Shown piece by piece: positions 42,497 to 54,319 of a stretch of 64,000 bases of DNA. A program made the position numbers and the translations under genes. Positions within the stretch are counted from its first letter, which is position 1; each line of letters opens with the position of its first letter. Source of the stretch: Pseudocercospora fijiensis CIRAD86 (lineage: Eukaryota; Ascomycota; Dothideomycetes; Mycosphaerellales; Mycosphaerellaceae); NCBI RefSeq assembly GCF_000340215.1, contig NW_006921532.1, positions 2,211,337-2,275,336 of the forward strand, given 5' to 3'. The notes under the pieces were generated by a model, which saw only the letters and a program-made list of their open reading frames with translations, did not search any database and had not been told where the DNA came from.

Positions 42497-45206
42497 CTAG
42501 TCGGCTCTCGAAATCTCCTCTATATGCGTTAAAGCTATTAGTACCGAAGTACTATCCCTCGTAGAAAGCTTAATTAACGAGGAGGTTAACAGCCTTTTCC
42601 GTCGTAGCATTCTCCTAATTATATAGATATTCCTTAAGTCCCTCGTTATTGAGCTAGAGGATCTATTTAACTTCGTTCTAAACAACGTAACTTAACTAAG
42701 GAATCCTACTAACTAGAGCGTCGGAGATGTAGCCGAGGCCTTCGACTAAGATCGCCGTAGGGAAAGCGAATAGTACGAAGGAGTTAGAGGCCGGGAGGGC
42801 GGTTAGATTGCGGTGCGCTTTAGCAACCTAGGAGACTATTAAGTTCTCGTAACCCTCAACCTTAGTGCTATTAATAACGCGAGAGTAGCCTAGGTTAATT
42901 AATATACGGTTGCTCTTAGTCTTTAGATTACTATATAGTAGGTATAGTATCTAAATAGAGACCTCGCACTCCTTTAGAGGGTTAAGGATCTACTCCGCTT
43001 TACGCCTCTTACTATTAGGCTAACTATCGAATATACGGTCGAGGTCGTCGCCGGTAAGGTGCTTATTAGTAAGCTTACCGATCTTACTTAGCGGGACTAG
43101 GCTACGAGCCTTAAGCTTCTTAACCTAGTTCGTAAAGACCTCGGGCTAATATATACCTTCGACAATAGTAGAATAGCTAGTCTTATCCTTAGACATAAGA
43201 CAGACCTTAATACGTAGGTAACTAGTACCCTCGCTAGCTGCGAGCTTAACTACATCTTATCCGAGACGAGCAGACTCCTTAGAAGGACAGTTTTCGTAAG
43301 TACCGCCAACCTTAAAGAACTTAGTAGGCTTAGGGACGGAGATAAGCTCGTATACGTAATTAGGTCGAAGGGCGACAGCTAAGAGCTATAGGGTAGGGTG
43401 CTAGCGGACGATTTGGTTGCTTATACTATAAGTTTAAAGGGCATTACGGCCTTCTTGTTTAGACTTAGGCATGTTACGTATATACTAAAGGTATATCTTA
43501 AACTCTTCCTATATTAGGTCGATAAGGAAAGGAAGATATACTCTACGAGGCTCTTATAACTAACTAAAGACTTAAGGGAAGATAGTATTACTAGTCTAGC
43601 GAAAGCGATCGAAGGAGGTGCCTTAGCTAAGAATGCCGGTAACGAACTTGCTCTAGCGATCCGTTAGCGTAAGGGCGCGAGTAATAGTACTAGTAGGGTT
43701 GAACGCGTAGAGTCCTAGAGATGTCGGGGCGGCAATAGGGCGTTTAGGAAACTAGTTAGTATAGGCCTAATTAGCCTTAAGGGCAGCGAAGGCGTCTTAA
43801 TTAGGAACCTCGCGACTAATCTTTAATAGGCGATCGACGAGGATACTCGCCTTAGCACTAGTATAGAGACTATAGACCTTAGCGGCCTTCTTAATATAGT
43901 TAGTACACATAGAGAACGGCTCTTCTCCTAGCTTACTAAGGTCGTCGAGCTGTTAATAGATAGAGAGGGTAGTAGGAGCTTCGCCTATTGCGGCTTTAAG
44001 AACTATATCGATGTCGGTAATAAGGTGCGCGATAGAGTCGCCCTTATAAGAACTACAAATGTTCTTAGTTAATAGGATCGGCGAGAGGCCTCTATTTCTA
44101 CGCTCGCTAAAGGAGCCTTCGGAGGAGACATCTTCTAGTAGTGCATCTAGTATATTAATATCCGAGTTACTATAGTTAGTACTATAGTTAGTACTATAGT
44201 CGGTACTAGAAGGAGCGCTATACTTCTTAGTAGCCTTGCGGAGGGCCTAGCGAGTATGCAATGCCTTCTTACGCGCTGCTTCGGCCTTAGCGCGCTCGTC
44301 TTAAACTTCTTAAGGGACCTTACGGTTACAGGTCGAGCGACGATCCTTAGCCTACATCTCCGTAGCGAGCGCGAGACTAGTAGCCGTGTCGGCCTCCGTT
44401 TCTAGGCGAAGAGCCTTGCGTTTAAGAACATTAACGATAGGCGCCTCTTAACCTTTAATAATGAAGCCTATACTATTAATACGATAGCCCTTCTCTTTTA
44501 GTAGATCCTTAGTTGTCTATACGTTAAGATCGACCTAGATAATCGCATCGTAGTGCTTCTTCTAGTAGGCTGTCGTAAAGTCGTTAAGCGTAAAGGATAA
44601 GTTAAGCAACTGCTTGCCTACCTTCTTGCTAGCGGTAGATATACGATAGATTATAGTACGGGAAAGATACTCGGCGCCTTAACGACGGACCTTGTACTTA
44701 TTAACGAACGAAGAGACCTACTTAGTACGCTCTTATCTACCGTAGGCGAAGTTAATAAGGCTCTTAGGAAGACTGCTTAGTCCTCCCTAGTGTTCGAAGG
44801 CCTAGTCGAGGGTCTTAAAGCGTAAACGAATCTAGGTGCCGGCAGTCTCGAGGCTGTAGACGATAAGAAAGGCTTGTTTAATATCTATATCGTTAAGAAC
44901 CTCGCGCTTAAAGATACGCTTACCGATAGACTAACGTAAGTTGTTTATACCGTACGTAACTAAGATAGCAGCCTTCTTAATGTTCCTATTAATAACGCGT
45001 AGTAGGGTGCGAGCGTTCTAGATCTTCTCTTAAGGGTCTTTAAGGGCGGTAACGATCTAGAAGCAGTGCTCGAGGCTGGTTGTAGCAGCTAAGGCGCTAT
45101 CGGATAGGGCTTCGATCGGAACTAGGGCGGCTAGGCTTAGGTTAATAGGGGCAGGTAGGTCGTTGCTGCTGCTAGCGCCTAGCGGATTCGGGGCGCCGGA
45201 AGACAT
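42497..45206 (-). pseudogene. Extra long reading frame of the retrotransposon, function unknown
   Basis: An ATG at 45206 (MSSGAPNPLG) opens a stretch of about 2.7 kb whose minus strand reads as protein-like segments broken mainly by TAG and TAA, which fit mutated Trp and Gln codons. Features are a Ser/Ala/Pro-rich start, helical basic segments, a small NYST tandem repeat near 44170-44200, and Leu-rich helices afterwards. I recognise no gag, pol, transposase or envelope motif, and no signal peptide is apparent. It lies after pol and before the 3' LTR, where some Ty3 elements carry an additional gene. It could alternatively be a separate nested element or a captured host gene. Limits and frame continuity are approximate. 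Confidence 0.5.
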
Positions 45207-45614
45207 AGTCGACCGAGGCGGTTTAGAAACGAGTTTGCAAAGTGTGTTCGTTGCTTAATAATAATAATTAAAGGGTTTAGATAGAAGGGGGGTTTTAGGC
45301 GGTAGCGAGTTAGTTAGTAACCGAGTAGAAGAAGGAGCTTAAGGAGCTCGCTTTAAATATAGTGCGAAGGTAACGTAGTCCGTATATTCCGCGCTAGTAA
45401 AGCAAACGGATAACGGCTATATATAAAAGTGAAGCTGCATACGAGACTTCTTTATTATTAGGGCAGGCTAAAGTTTAACAATCGATCTAGCCAATTGCTA
45501 GTAGCGACTACGCGCCTTTGTTAACCTTTAGCTATCGTAGATTCTCGCGCACTCGAAATGTAACTAGTTAGTTCGAGTCCTTAGTAGAAATCCATAGTAG
45601 TAAAGCTAGCGGGA

Positions 45615-45641
45615 CTAATAACACCCCCGGGGTAGCATTAG
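45615..45641 (+). repeat. CCCCGGGG-core motif, copy 2 (upstream of the extra frame)
   Basis: TAATAACACCCCCGGGGTAG followed by CATTAG. Same orientation as copies at 42366, 50065 and 53351; inverted relative to the copy at 46065. Confidence 0.75.
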
Positions 45642-46064
45642 CTTTTCTCTAGAGATGCTCGGTAGCGAGAAGCAAGTCGCCTAGGCCTAGCGCAGCTAAT
45701 TCGCCGGTATATTAGCCTATAGCACTGCCGTTGTAGATGCAGCATTACCTTTCACATTAGTAAGCACGTAAGGGTAGTCTATGCGTTTACCTTCTTCCTT
45801 CTTCTAAATACTAAGCTTAATAGCCCAAGGTCCCTATTCTTAGAGGCTATAGGCCTAGGTTGCTATATCTATCTAAGAGCTAGGAAGGGAGAGGGATAGG
45901 GAACCTCCCTTTCTTAGTATCCTACGTAACTAGTGCTAATTAGGGCAGGAACAGTCTCTAGCAGAGTATCTTGTTGTCGTTATTACTTAAGGAAGGTTGC
46001 TAGAGTCTAAGAATCTAGAGAGAAGTGGTCCTAGAAGGGTAGAGGGGTTAGGTTCGGCTATCTT

Positions 46065-46093
46065 CCTAATGCTACCTCCGGGGTGTTATTAGG
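46065..46093 (-). repeat. CCCCGGGG-core motif, copy 3 (after pol, inverted)
   Basis: Reverse-complement copy, with CCTAATGCTACCTCCGGGGT at its left. Together with copy 2 it encloses 424 bp of the gap between pol and the extra frame. Confidence 0.75.
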
Positions 46094-46334
46094 AAAACAC
46101 GCCTCGTATAGTTCTATCTAAGGAAAAACAAGAGCAAAGGAATGAAGTTATAGCAACATCTCGAAGGCAAAAGAGCAACATAATAGACAAAGTAAAAGCA
46201 AAAGAGGGTAGTAACTATAAGCATTAACATCCGTAGGAATAAGTAGTAAGGACTGAAGCTATAGGGCGGCACTGCATTAACAGCGCGGAGAAGGTAAGGA
46301 AAATAACGTAGTAGAGGCAGGGAAAGACAAGCAA

Positions 46335-49300
46335 TCATTTAGTCTCGGGATCTAGCTATAATTCTAGGCGGTCTTCGTCGCTAGACTAGTCGAGCTCCTC
46401 CTTAGAGTTAGAGTTAGATAGCTAGAAGTCCAGTTCACTATCGGAATTAATATCGGAAATGCTCTACGCGCAATTAATACGTATATAACCCTCCCTTTGT
46501 TTATAAGTTATTCCTAATAGCTTACTAAGATGTATTTAGGGATGCGTATAGTTGTTAGGTAGAACAGGATCTATAATCGCGGTAGGATCCTCCTCTCGAT
46601 AGGTATCTAAGGTCGGTAGAGGGTCTATAGAGGCATTAACTTCCTCCTCGGTCGGGGGAGGACGGGCAGGCTCTCTCAATTTAACGATCTTTTTTAGGTT
46701 AGCCCGGGGGTACGAGTGCTTTAAGGTGGCACTATCAAGCTCCTAAAGTCGGTACGTAGAACTATCGTAAAGGACCTCCTATACTCTATAAGGCCCTTTC
46801 TATTTAAAGGCTAGCTTATAGGAGTAACTATATTCTAACTCGGACCGGTATAGTAGAACTATATCGCTAACCTTTAGAGGCTCCTAATCAATAGTATTAT
46901 AGTCATTAAAATACTGCTTAGCCTCTTTACGAAGGCGCCGTTGTCGAGCAAGTCCCTCCTAAGAAGTAGTAGTTATATCCTTAAGAGCCTTAGCGCGTAG
47001 GGTAAGGAGATCCGCTCTAGTACGAACAGACCCCTAATCGTAAACGCTATGCGTACGATAGGACAACTTAATAGGAAGAACGGCGTCCCTCCTAATTATA
47101 AGCTCCGCTAGCGTAAGTCTAGTCGTGTCGATAATAGTAGTTCGATCCGCTTAGAGAAGGGCTAGAACGCGGGTAGAGATAGGAACGGACCTGTCCCCTC
47201 TATTAGTTATCTTAGATAGGGCATTAATTAAAGACCGATAGCTACGTTTAATAATAGCATTCGACTAGGGATAGTACGGGGAGATACGAACGTTTTTCGC
47301 CCTATACGAAACAAGCAGCGCTTAAACTTCTTTAGCTATATTGTTCGTAGCGTTGTCTAAGATAATCTCGTAAGGCGTTCCCTAGCGGCAAAACAGATCC
47401 TTAAATAGGAAGGTAGCTATATTACGAGCATTAATAGCACCGTAGCCCTTATAGAAATAATAGGCCTCCGGCTATCGAGAAAGTCCTTCCCGAATAATAT
47501 AGAGGCTATTATTCCGGCTTAGATAAACCCTATTACCGTACTATCGCTTACTAACTAATTAGGCAGCGGGGATACGTAGCTCGCCTAGCCGACGGTAGCT
47601 ATTCCTAAAGTTGCACTTAGGACAGCTCTTATAGTAGCGAGAGACATTAGCCTACACGCTATCCTACTAGTACCGCCGACGAAGGACATCGAAGGTGCCC
47701 TCCGCCGCCCGGTAGCCGAGCTTATCGTAAATAGAACGAAGGATCTCTTGTCGGGCTGCTAGATCGTTAATAACACGCTAGAGCGGTACGTTAATTATAG
47801 CCTGTCGCTAAAGGATTCGATCTTTAACTAGGAATCGTCGAGAATAGCGAATAACCCGACGGTATTAACTCTTTAATAGGCTAGGCGCTTTCTTCGTATA
47901 GGTTAGGAAGTAGGCGATATAATAGGAGTCGTCGGAGTAGATCCTATTAAGGATATTATCTCTCTCTAGTTTATCCGCCTTAGGTTTAGCCTAGTCGTTA
48001 TTATTAGTAGTAGGGCTCTCGTCGGGCTAGTTACTAGGTTAGTCGCTAGGTTAGTCGTCGGTAGCAGGCCTAGTAATCGCTAGCATAGCATTAATATAGA
48101 AGGCAGCGAAGAAAGTGCGGTTAATTACTATATCGATATCCTCTTCTTCTATTATTTTAGCGATGTCCTCGTCTATAGCGGGCCTTCTAGAAAGGCCATC
48201 CGGTCTAGTATGCTTCTTACTAGAAACGTAGAAGACGTCGAAGTTAAACAAATAGATCTAGGCAACCTACCGAGCTATCGTAGAGTTTAGTAGGTCGGAG
48301 GCTGTACGGTTAAGCTAATAGACTAGCGTCTAAGCATCGATTTCTAGACGAAAGAATATATTAAAGAGCTATAGCCGGAACTTCTTTAGAGCCTTATAGA
48401 CCCTAAGGCATTCTCGCTTGCTAGCATCGTATCGGGCCTCGATCGGTTTCTATAGTCTAGAGTCGTACCTAACAGAATAACGCAAGGATAGCTCCTTACG
48501 GTTATACTGTATTAGTATCTCGCTATAGCCTTCCCCGCTCGAGTCGATAGTAACAATTATTAAACCCGTACCCTCTAAGTAGTTAATAGATGTTAGTATA
48601 GGTGCGCTAACGAGCGCCTTAGTTACTATGTCCTTAGCCGCTTAGTAAACGGAGGTCTATTCGAATTCAGCATCCTTCTTAAGTAAGGCGTATAAGGGCT
48701 TATATACTAATGTAAAGTTCTTAACCTAGATGCGGAAGTAGGAGACTACTCTAAGCTAGGTTCGGACATCCTTCTAATAGGTAGGATCCGGCTAGGACAC
48801 TATCTTTAGGACCCGTGCATTATTAGGATAGCGGCCGTTCTTATTAGTTATAAACCCGACAATGTTCATTCGTTTATATAGGAGCTAAAGCTTCTCCCTA
48901 TACACCGTTAGGTTAGCTCGCTCTAGGTCGCAGAGGACACTATCGAGGTTCTAAATATATTCGAGAAAGAACCTGCGGATGCTAGGCTCTACTTCTTTAT
49001 TATTGTACCTAGTTTTAGGGCCCTTAATGCCGATATCGTCGAGGAAAGGCATCGCTATATAGGAGATATAGGCCGCGAGGACTTGGTTTATAATACGAAC
49101 GAACTAGGCTACGGAGTTAGTTGCCCCTTAGGGAAGGGTAGTTTGTCTGTATAGCCTAAGAGGTGTCTCGAAACTAGTAAGGTCGCGGCTATTAGGATAG
49201 AGAGGAATTTGGTCGTAGCCCGAGAAAACGTTAACTAGTAAGGCTACAACACAGTTAGCAAAGGCCTCCGAGAACCTATTAGTCTCCGGAGGAAGGTTAG

Positions 49301-49985
49301 TATCTCTAATCGTAACCGCATTAAACTTTTATATAGCGTTAATTAGGCGGTACACCGTACTTCTTTAGTTCCCTAAGAGCTATCTTCTTCTAAACTAGGA
49401 AGTATAGATTACGGTACGAGGCATAGGAAGGTTCTAAGGTGCTAGCCTTTATACGCTATCGTATTATGTCCTTAACTATACCTCGTAGGCTTAGGTTTAG
49501 CTTAAAACCTAGGTAGGCCTAAGGCTTATATTCGATCGTCCGGATCTTCTACGGAGGGGCAACCTCCGGGTTTATTCTACCTAGGTAAGTAAAGTTATAT
49601 GCTAATACGGCCTCGCGATTATATAGAAGCTCGTGTAGTAAATCCAGTTTACGATCCGAAAGCTTAATGCTAGGTTTAATTTTCGTAAGCCTCTCCTCTG
49701 TTAGCCTTAACCCCCTAGGGATAGTAGAAAACTTTTTAGTAATATACTTCTAATCGTACGGACCATCCTTAGGTAGTAGTGTCGCCTCCTAATTAAGGCA
49801 CTTTTGTCGCTAGTTAGGATTCCCGCTAGGATTAGACCTATCGGTAATATATACGCTACCCTTTATAGGCTTAATCTTGTTAGCTACCCTCTTATATAGG
49901 GTATATACACTAATCGATTGTCGAACCCGAGCTCGCTCTCTTTGTCGCTAGGCTTAGAGATTAGCGCAACAAAACAGCGCATAAA
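46335..49985 (-). pseudogene. Retrotransposon pol (reverse transcriptase, RNase H, integrase), RIP-inactivated
   Basis: The reverse transcriptase catalytic box reads FLDD (nt about 49031-49049), preceded by GYDQIPL and a GATNSVA block typical of fungal gypsy elements. RNase H passes into the connection at VSSKKHTRPDGLSRRP (about 48178-48230). The integrase zinc finger shows SCPKC (CPKC at 47613-47624). Near the end ELDSATLKHSYPRANLKK resembles the integrase C-terminal module. The final stop TGA is at 46335-46337. Many internal TAG and TAA codons, for example at Trp positions before the zinc finger, show RIP. The 5' limit is approximate. Confidence 0.8.
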
Positions 49986-50064
49986 CTTCTTTAGAAGTTT
50001 CCTTAAGTCGATAGGTATATAGCTAGTAGTCCTAATTTATAACGCCGGCGAAAACGTTAGATTC

Positions 50065-50091
50065 GTAATAACACCCCCGGGGTAGCATTAG
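50065..50091 (+). repeat. CCCCGGGG-core motif, copy 4 (upstream of pol)
   Basis: ACACCCCCGGGGTAGCATTA, identical in its core to copy 2. It lies just upstream of the recognisable pol. Confidence 0.75.
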
Positions 50092-50899
50092 ACTCGCGCT
50101 CTAATTAGTTAGTTCGGGTAGACCCGCGTCCGGTAGTAATGCCTCCGGCGACGATATATAAGATAGCATTATTACCTTGACTTGTATAGTAGGTATAGGT
50201 AGTCGTTATATTATGCTCGCTATCGCTTCGAGCACTCGTCTTCTTAGTATAGAACCTAGAAACTTGCCTTAACGTACGGAGCGGCGCACTTCTAGGAATA
50301 ACCTATTTAAGCTATACTAACTTATAGCGCAGATTGCCGGTCTTACAACCGCGCCGTAGCGTTTCCCGAAGACCGTCTAGAAGCAGCAAGGATATCCTCG
50401 TAGGACTTGTAGCTAGTGTTGCCGATATAACTAGTAAACACGACTCGGTTGCCCTTTTAGTTAGCGATAGTTCCCTCTTAGGAGCTATCGTCGCAGTTGC
50501 GCTAGACACTACGAGTTATACGAGACTATAACCGACCTAGAATAATTAGCGTATTTAGGTCGGCGGCAATCTAGAAGGTGAAGGAAAAGCATATGCCGAA
50601 AGCGTTTACTATAACATTGTAGCAGGCACCTACTAGCGCAACCTCCCTATTTACTCCCTATATACTAAGGGAAATGTCTCTATTTATTAATAGTCTAAGC
50701 TGTTTAGCCTAGCGCTTACTTATAATAAGTGACTCTAAACTATTATTAAGCATTGCTAGCATCTGTTAACTATAGCTCCCGATAGTAACCTAAATGTAGA
50801 TAGTAGGGACGACGGCGAAGGAACGGGTAACTGCGGAAAGGTCTACATTATTAGGGATAGAGTAAAGTTCTTTAGGTCGAGGAGGTCCTACTCGACCGA

Positions 50900-53200
50900 T
50901 TTATTAGCTAGTGAACCGGACAGCCTTAATAGAGACTAAAACTAGAGCAGAGTCGGGATTATTACTATCCCCTCGGCCTATCTCCTTAACTCCCTCTTCG
51001 TTAGCATTATCGATAGTCTCTTAGTTCTCGTAGGTTACCGATTCGCCTTCTACTAACTCTTAGGCACCTAAAAATTTAGGAAGGAACTATAGGGAAGAGA
51101 CGTCGATGTAGTCTTCTCGTCCCTGTTTCCTTCGGAGGGCAGCGAGGTCTTTTATAAAGGTAGTATCGTTAGGGATTCGGCTCTAGAATAGGTTAGTAGG
51201 CAAACCGTATGCTAGTAGCTCTCCTATAGACATATTAGACTTAAGGTCTAGGAACTATAAAGCCTAGAAGAGAGCGTTTGCCTTTGTGTCTAAGGAGTTA
51301 GCTAGGCTAGTACTATACTTTTTTATGTACCTATTAAAGCGAAAGCTCTTTAGGTCGGATAACTTCCGTTTGTAGGCAGGTAGGTTAGCTAGGCCTAGGG
51401 TACTACTAATATCGGTAGTAACATCCTCTATGTCGACCTCTAGAGTCTCTAGGACGACTAGGCTTTCTATAGGTAGGGTGCTAGGGGCGGTGCTAGGTAC
51501 GGTACTAGATCGGGTAGCGCGGTCTACAGCTATCTAGAGAGTCTTGGTTTTAGCGGTTAACTCTCGCTGTTACTTAGCCTTATCGGCCGCCTTATTCTTT
51601 AGTACCCTAGTAGGGGCTGCCGCACTAAGGCGAGTAGGGTTCTAAGGGCTCTTACCCTTGCTTTAGGACTAGGTCTGAGACCGTATAGCAGCGTAGACAT
51701 CTATACTGTTCTTAGTAACCGCGTAAACATTAGTAACTGCGTCCGGATCCTAAGAAACAAAGTTAACTTTAATAGGCTTAGTAGTACCGTTACTGCTTCG
51801 CTCCTCAACCTGTTTTACCCTAACCTTCTAAGTTTCTCGTTTAGTAATAGCGGCGAGGGTACTGTTCCTAGTGTCCTTAAACTCGATCTTGCCGCCGTAC
51901 TTCTTTTCTAGAAGGGTCTTTAGCTAAGGCAGCTTCGGGGCTCTCCGATCCTATTCGAAATCAATCTTATCGCCGGTGTCTATATAGTAGAATCGGCCAT
52001 TTACTTGCATAATAAGCTTCCTTTTAAGAAGCTCTTTCTAGATAGGGTAGGACGATTAGATATGTTTAAACCCGCTATACATCTAGCACTTACTATCCAA
52101 GTTAGAATAGATCTTCCGTATAGCGTAGACATCTACTAAAGGGGCTTTAGGGTAGTTAGGATCTGAAACCTAGTAGACTAGTAGTATATCGCCTAGTATA
52201 GTAGTATTAATAACCTCCCTAACTCGCTATAATGCTTTCGCATTTAGGTTTAGCTAGGCTAGGGATTCAGCTAAGTCCGCGACATCTTAAGAGTGCTTAG
52301 TAATAGTAGGAGTTACGGTCTTAGGACTACTTTGCGATTTAGGAAGGAACTTAGGTCCCTTGCTTACTAAGGCTTCTTTCCTAACCTGCGCTAGGTTATT
52401 CCGGTCTTCGCCGTAGATGAACTTCCTCGCATCGGCTACGCTATTAATGTCGGCCTTAACATACACTAGGACCTCTTTGTACTTCCTAAAGCTCTTAGGA
52501 TCGGCCTCGCTAAGCTTATAGCGACGGAAGATACGCTAAGCTATAGGCTACGGCAACCCCTAGAGGAGCAGCCTTGTTCTCTAAGAGTTTTCGAGGTTAC
52601 TCTATTCGATACTATCCGCTAACTCGACAAACTCGCGGACATACCCCTTTAGGTCGTTATCCTTAGTACGCCTTACTAAGTAGAGGGACTCGAGCTACGT
52701 ACGACTGCCTTTAATGCGACGGCTATCGCGCTCCCGATACTCCCTTATAAAGGCTATCTTAAAGGTCTCCTAGTTAGCATTAGACTTATCGTCCTTTTCT
52801 AGGTAGCTAACTAGGGTTTTAAGGGTTCGGTAAAGCTTAGAGGAGGTGGTCCTCGTAAAGGACCGAATCTTGTACTAGTCGGATTCTCTATCGAGCTTGT
52901 AATTAACTAAGCCTTCCTTAAAGCGCTTAATATGTGCTATAGCGTTCCACCCTTCGAATAGGGGATTTGCCCTACTCCCTAGCTCTAGCGGGCGACGCTT
53001 ATTTTAACGGAGAAGCTTAGTTTGCTTCTCTATTATTTTTATAAGGATAGTGTAGAGCGCCTCTAGCGTAGAGGGCGTAGGAGGCTCACTTATATTAACT
53101 AGTCGCCGCCTAATTTCTTCGTTAATAGGATTAGGGGCGTTTTCGGATTTAGAGGATTCCGCTAATTCTCGATGTTCGTTTTCGCTAGAGCTAGAGCTTA
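50900..53200 (-). pseudogene. Retrotransposon gag-like region, RIP-inactivated
   Basis: The minus strand begins near 53200 with a Ser/Glu-rich segment (SSSSSENEHRELAESS); the codon at the expected start is ATA, as if an ATG had been hit by RIP. A capsid-like helical part follows (IREYRERDSRRIKG, VRRTKDNDLKGYVREFVE around 52630-52760), which resembles the retrotransposon gag domain. Lower-complexity sequence continues to about 50900. A protease could not be located. Limits are approximate. Confidence 0.55.
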
Positions 53201-53350
53201 TTCGATTATTATAAAATAGTTAAAATAGTTGAAATGGAATACTATATAAAGTTGAAATAGAATGCTATATAAATGTGTTTTTAGTAACTTTAGTCTATTT
53301 GGTTTGTTATAATATTGCTATACAAGAGAGTAGTATATTAGGCGGTTTCT

Positions 53351-53379
53351 CCTAGTATTACCCCTAGGGTAGCATTAGG
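53351..53379 (+). repeat. CCCCGGGG-core motif, copy 5 (upstream of gag)
   Basis: A more mutated copy, with ACCCCTAGGGTAGCATTA as its core, between the 5' LTR leader and the gag start. Confidence 0.6.
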
Positions 53380-54027
53380 ATTTAGCCTCCTAGGGGTCGC
53401 CTAACTACCTCTAGGAGCTAAGTTTAGTAGATTTTGGACAAAAGCCGCTTAGAGGGAGAGACTGCAATCTCTATTTACACCTAGATCCTAGAAACTAGCT
53501 TGTATCTCCTTTAGCTAGGCGGGGGGGCGGTAGCCTTCTTTTTCTAGTAGAAGGCTAAGCACTGTCTAAGCGAGGCTACGAATCTAGGAACGCCCTACCC
53601 GATTAATAGGGGACTCCCCGGCTATCCGACCTGCAATCCGTATTTGCTATTAATTAATAGTCTTAGCAAACCAAGCAAGGCCGATAGGTAATTAGTCTAT
53701 CTCCTCCTTAGGCAGGGCTTATCTCGAGCAAGCGGTGCTAAATAGGTCTTCGACCCGGAGCCGAGTCCTTAGAAGCTAGCTATAGCTATAGACTAGGCCC
53801 TAAGCTGTAATAGTCCTAAGGGTTTGCAGCTTTTCGGGGTTAAAGCGATGCCCTCGTTAAGAGGTTTCTCTGCTTGTCGTAATAGCCCCTTAAGATACTT
53901 CGGTATCGTCCGTATCGTAGGCTCTTATCGTGCCCTCGCTTTAGTTATAGCTATTCGTGCCTAGAGACCACCTTTAACATACCCGAACCTGTTAGATATA
54001 AAGAGATAGCCCCACCTTCGGCTCTAA

Positions 54028-54307
54028 TAAAGGACGGAAACTAAAACTACTACTACTACTAGCAGTAATAGTATAGGCTACCGAGGGTAACATAACCTAT
54101 AGCAATATAGGCAGCTATATTTAGCATAATAGGATAACAAGACGGTTGCTTAGGCTAATAACTAGAGCCCTACAATATAGGCATTATAGAAGTGTAATAT
54201 AAACAATGTGCTGTACGAGGTTGGTGCTCTATCTACAATGTAGAAGGAGGCCTCTTATGTAGGCTCAAAACTTAGCCTAGGTGTGTAGGGCCGGTTACTA
54301 GCTAATA
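54028..54307 (-). repeat. 5' LTR of the retrotransposon
   Basis: 280 bp partner of 41971-42250. Inside it on the coding strand the next bases are TTAGAGCCGAAGGTGGGG, which could be a primer-binding site if TAG was TGG before RIP; the matching tRNA was not identified. Confidence 0.85.
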
Positions 54308-54319
54308 CTAGCGACGAAT

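Larger units (their letters stand above)
41971..54307 (-). mobile_element. Ty3/gypsy-type LTR retrotransposon, about 12.3 kb, RIP-degraded
   Basis: Two 280 bp LTRs bound it (41971-42250 and 54028-54307). The element reads on the minus strand: 5' LTR on the right, then gag, pol, an extra frame, a polypurine tract and the 3' LTR. CTAG occurs directly outside both LTRs (41967-41970 and 54308-54311), a likely target duplication. Pol order RT, RNase H, integrase places it in Ty3/gypsy. It is unusually long for a fungal gypsy element because of 2.7 kb of additional frame after pol and about 3 kb between gag start and pol. All frames are broken by TAG/TAA stops. Confidence 0.85.

Noticed and set aside
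46114..46338. 74-codon minus-strand frame with hydrophobic residues
   Set aside because: Lies in the gap after pol next to the inverted motif; low-complexity Phe/Tyr/Leu sequence, more likely noncoding.
50312..50531. Two overlapping 65-codon frames on opposite strands
   Set aside because: They lie in degraded retrotransposon sequence near the gag/pol gap and show no domain; chance survivors.
42251..54027. CRISPR-like array from the recurring CCCCGGGG motif
   Set aside because: Only five copies at irregular distances of 0.4-4 kb, in a eukaryotic retrotransposon; not an array.
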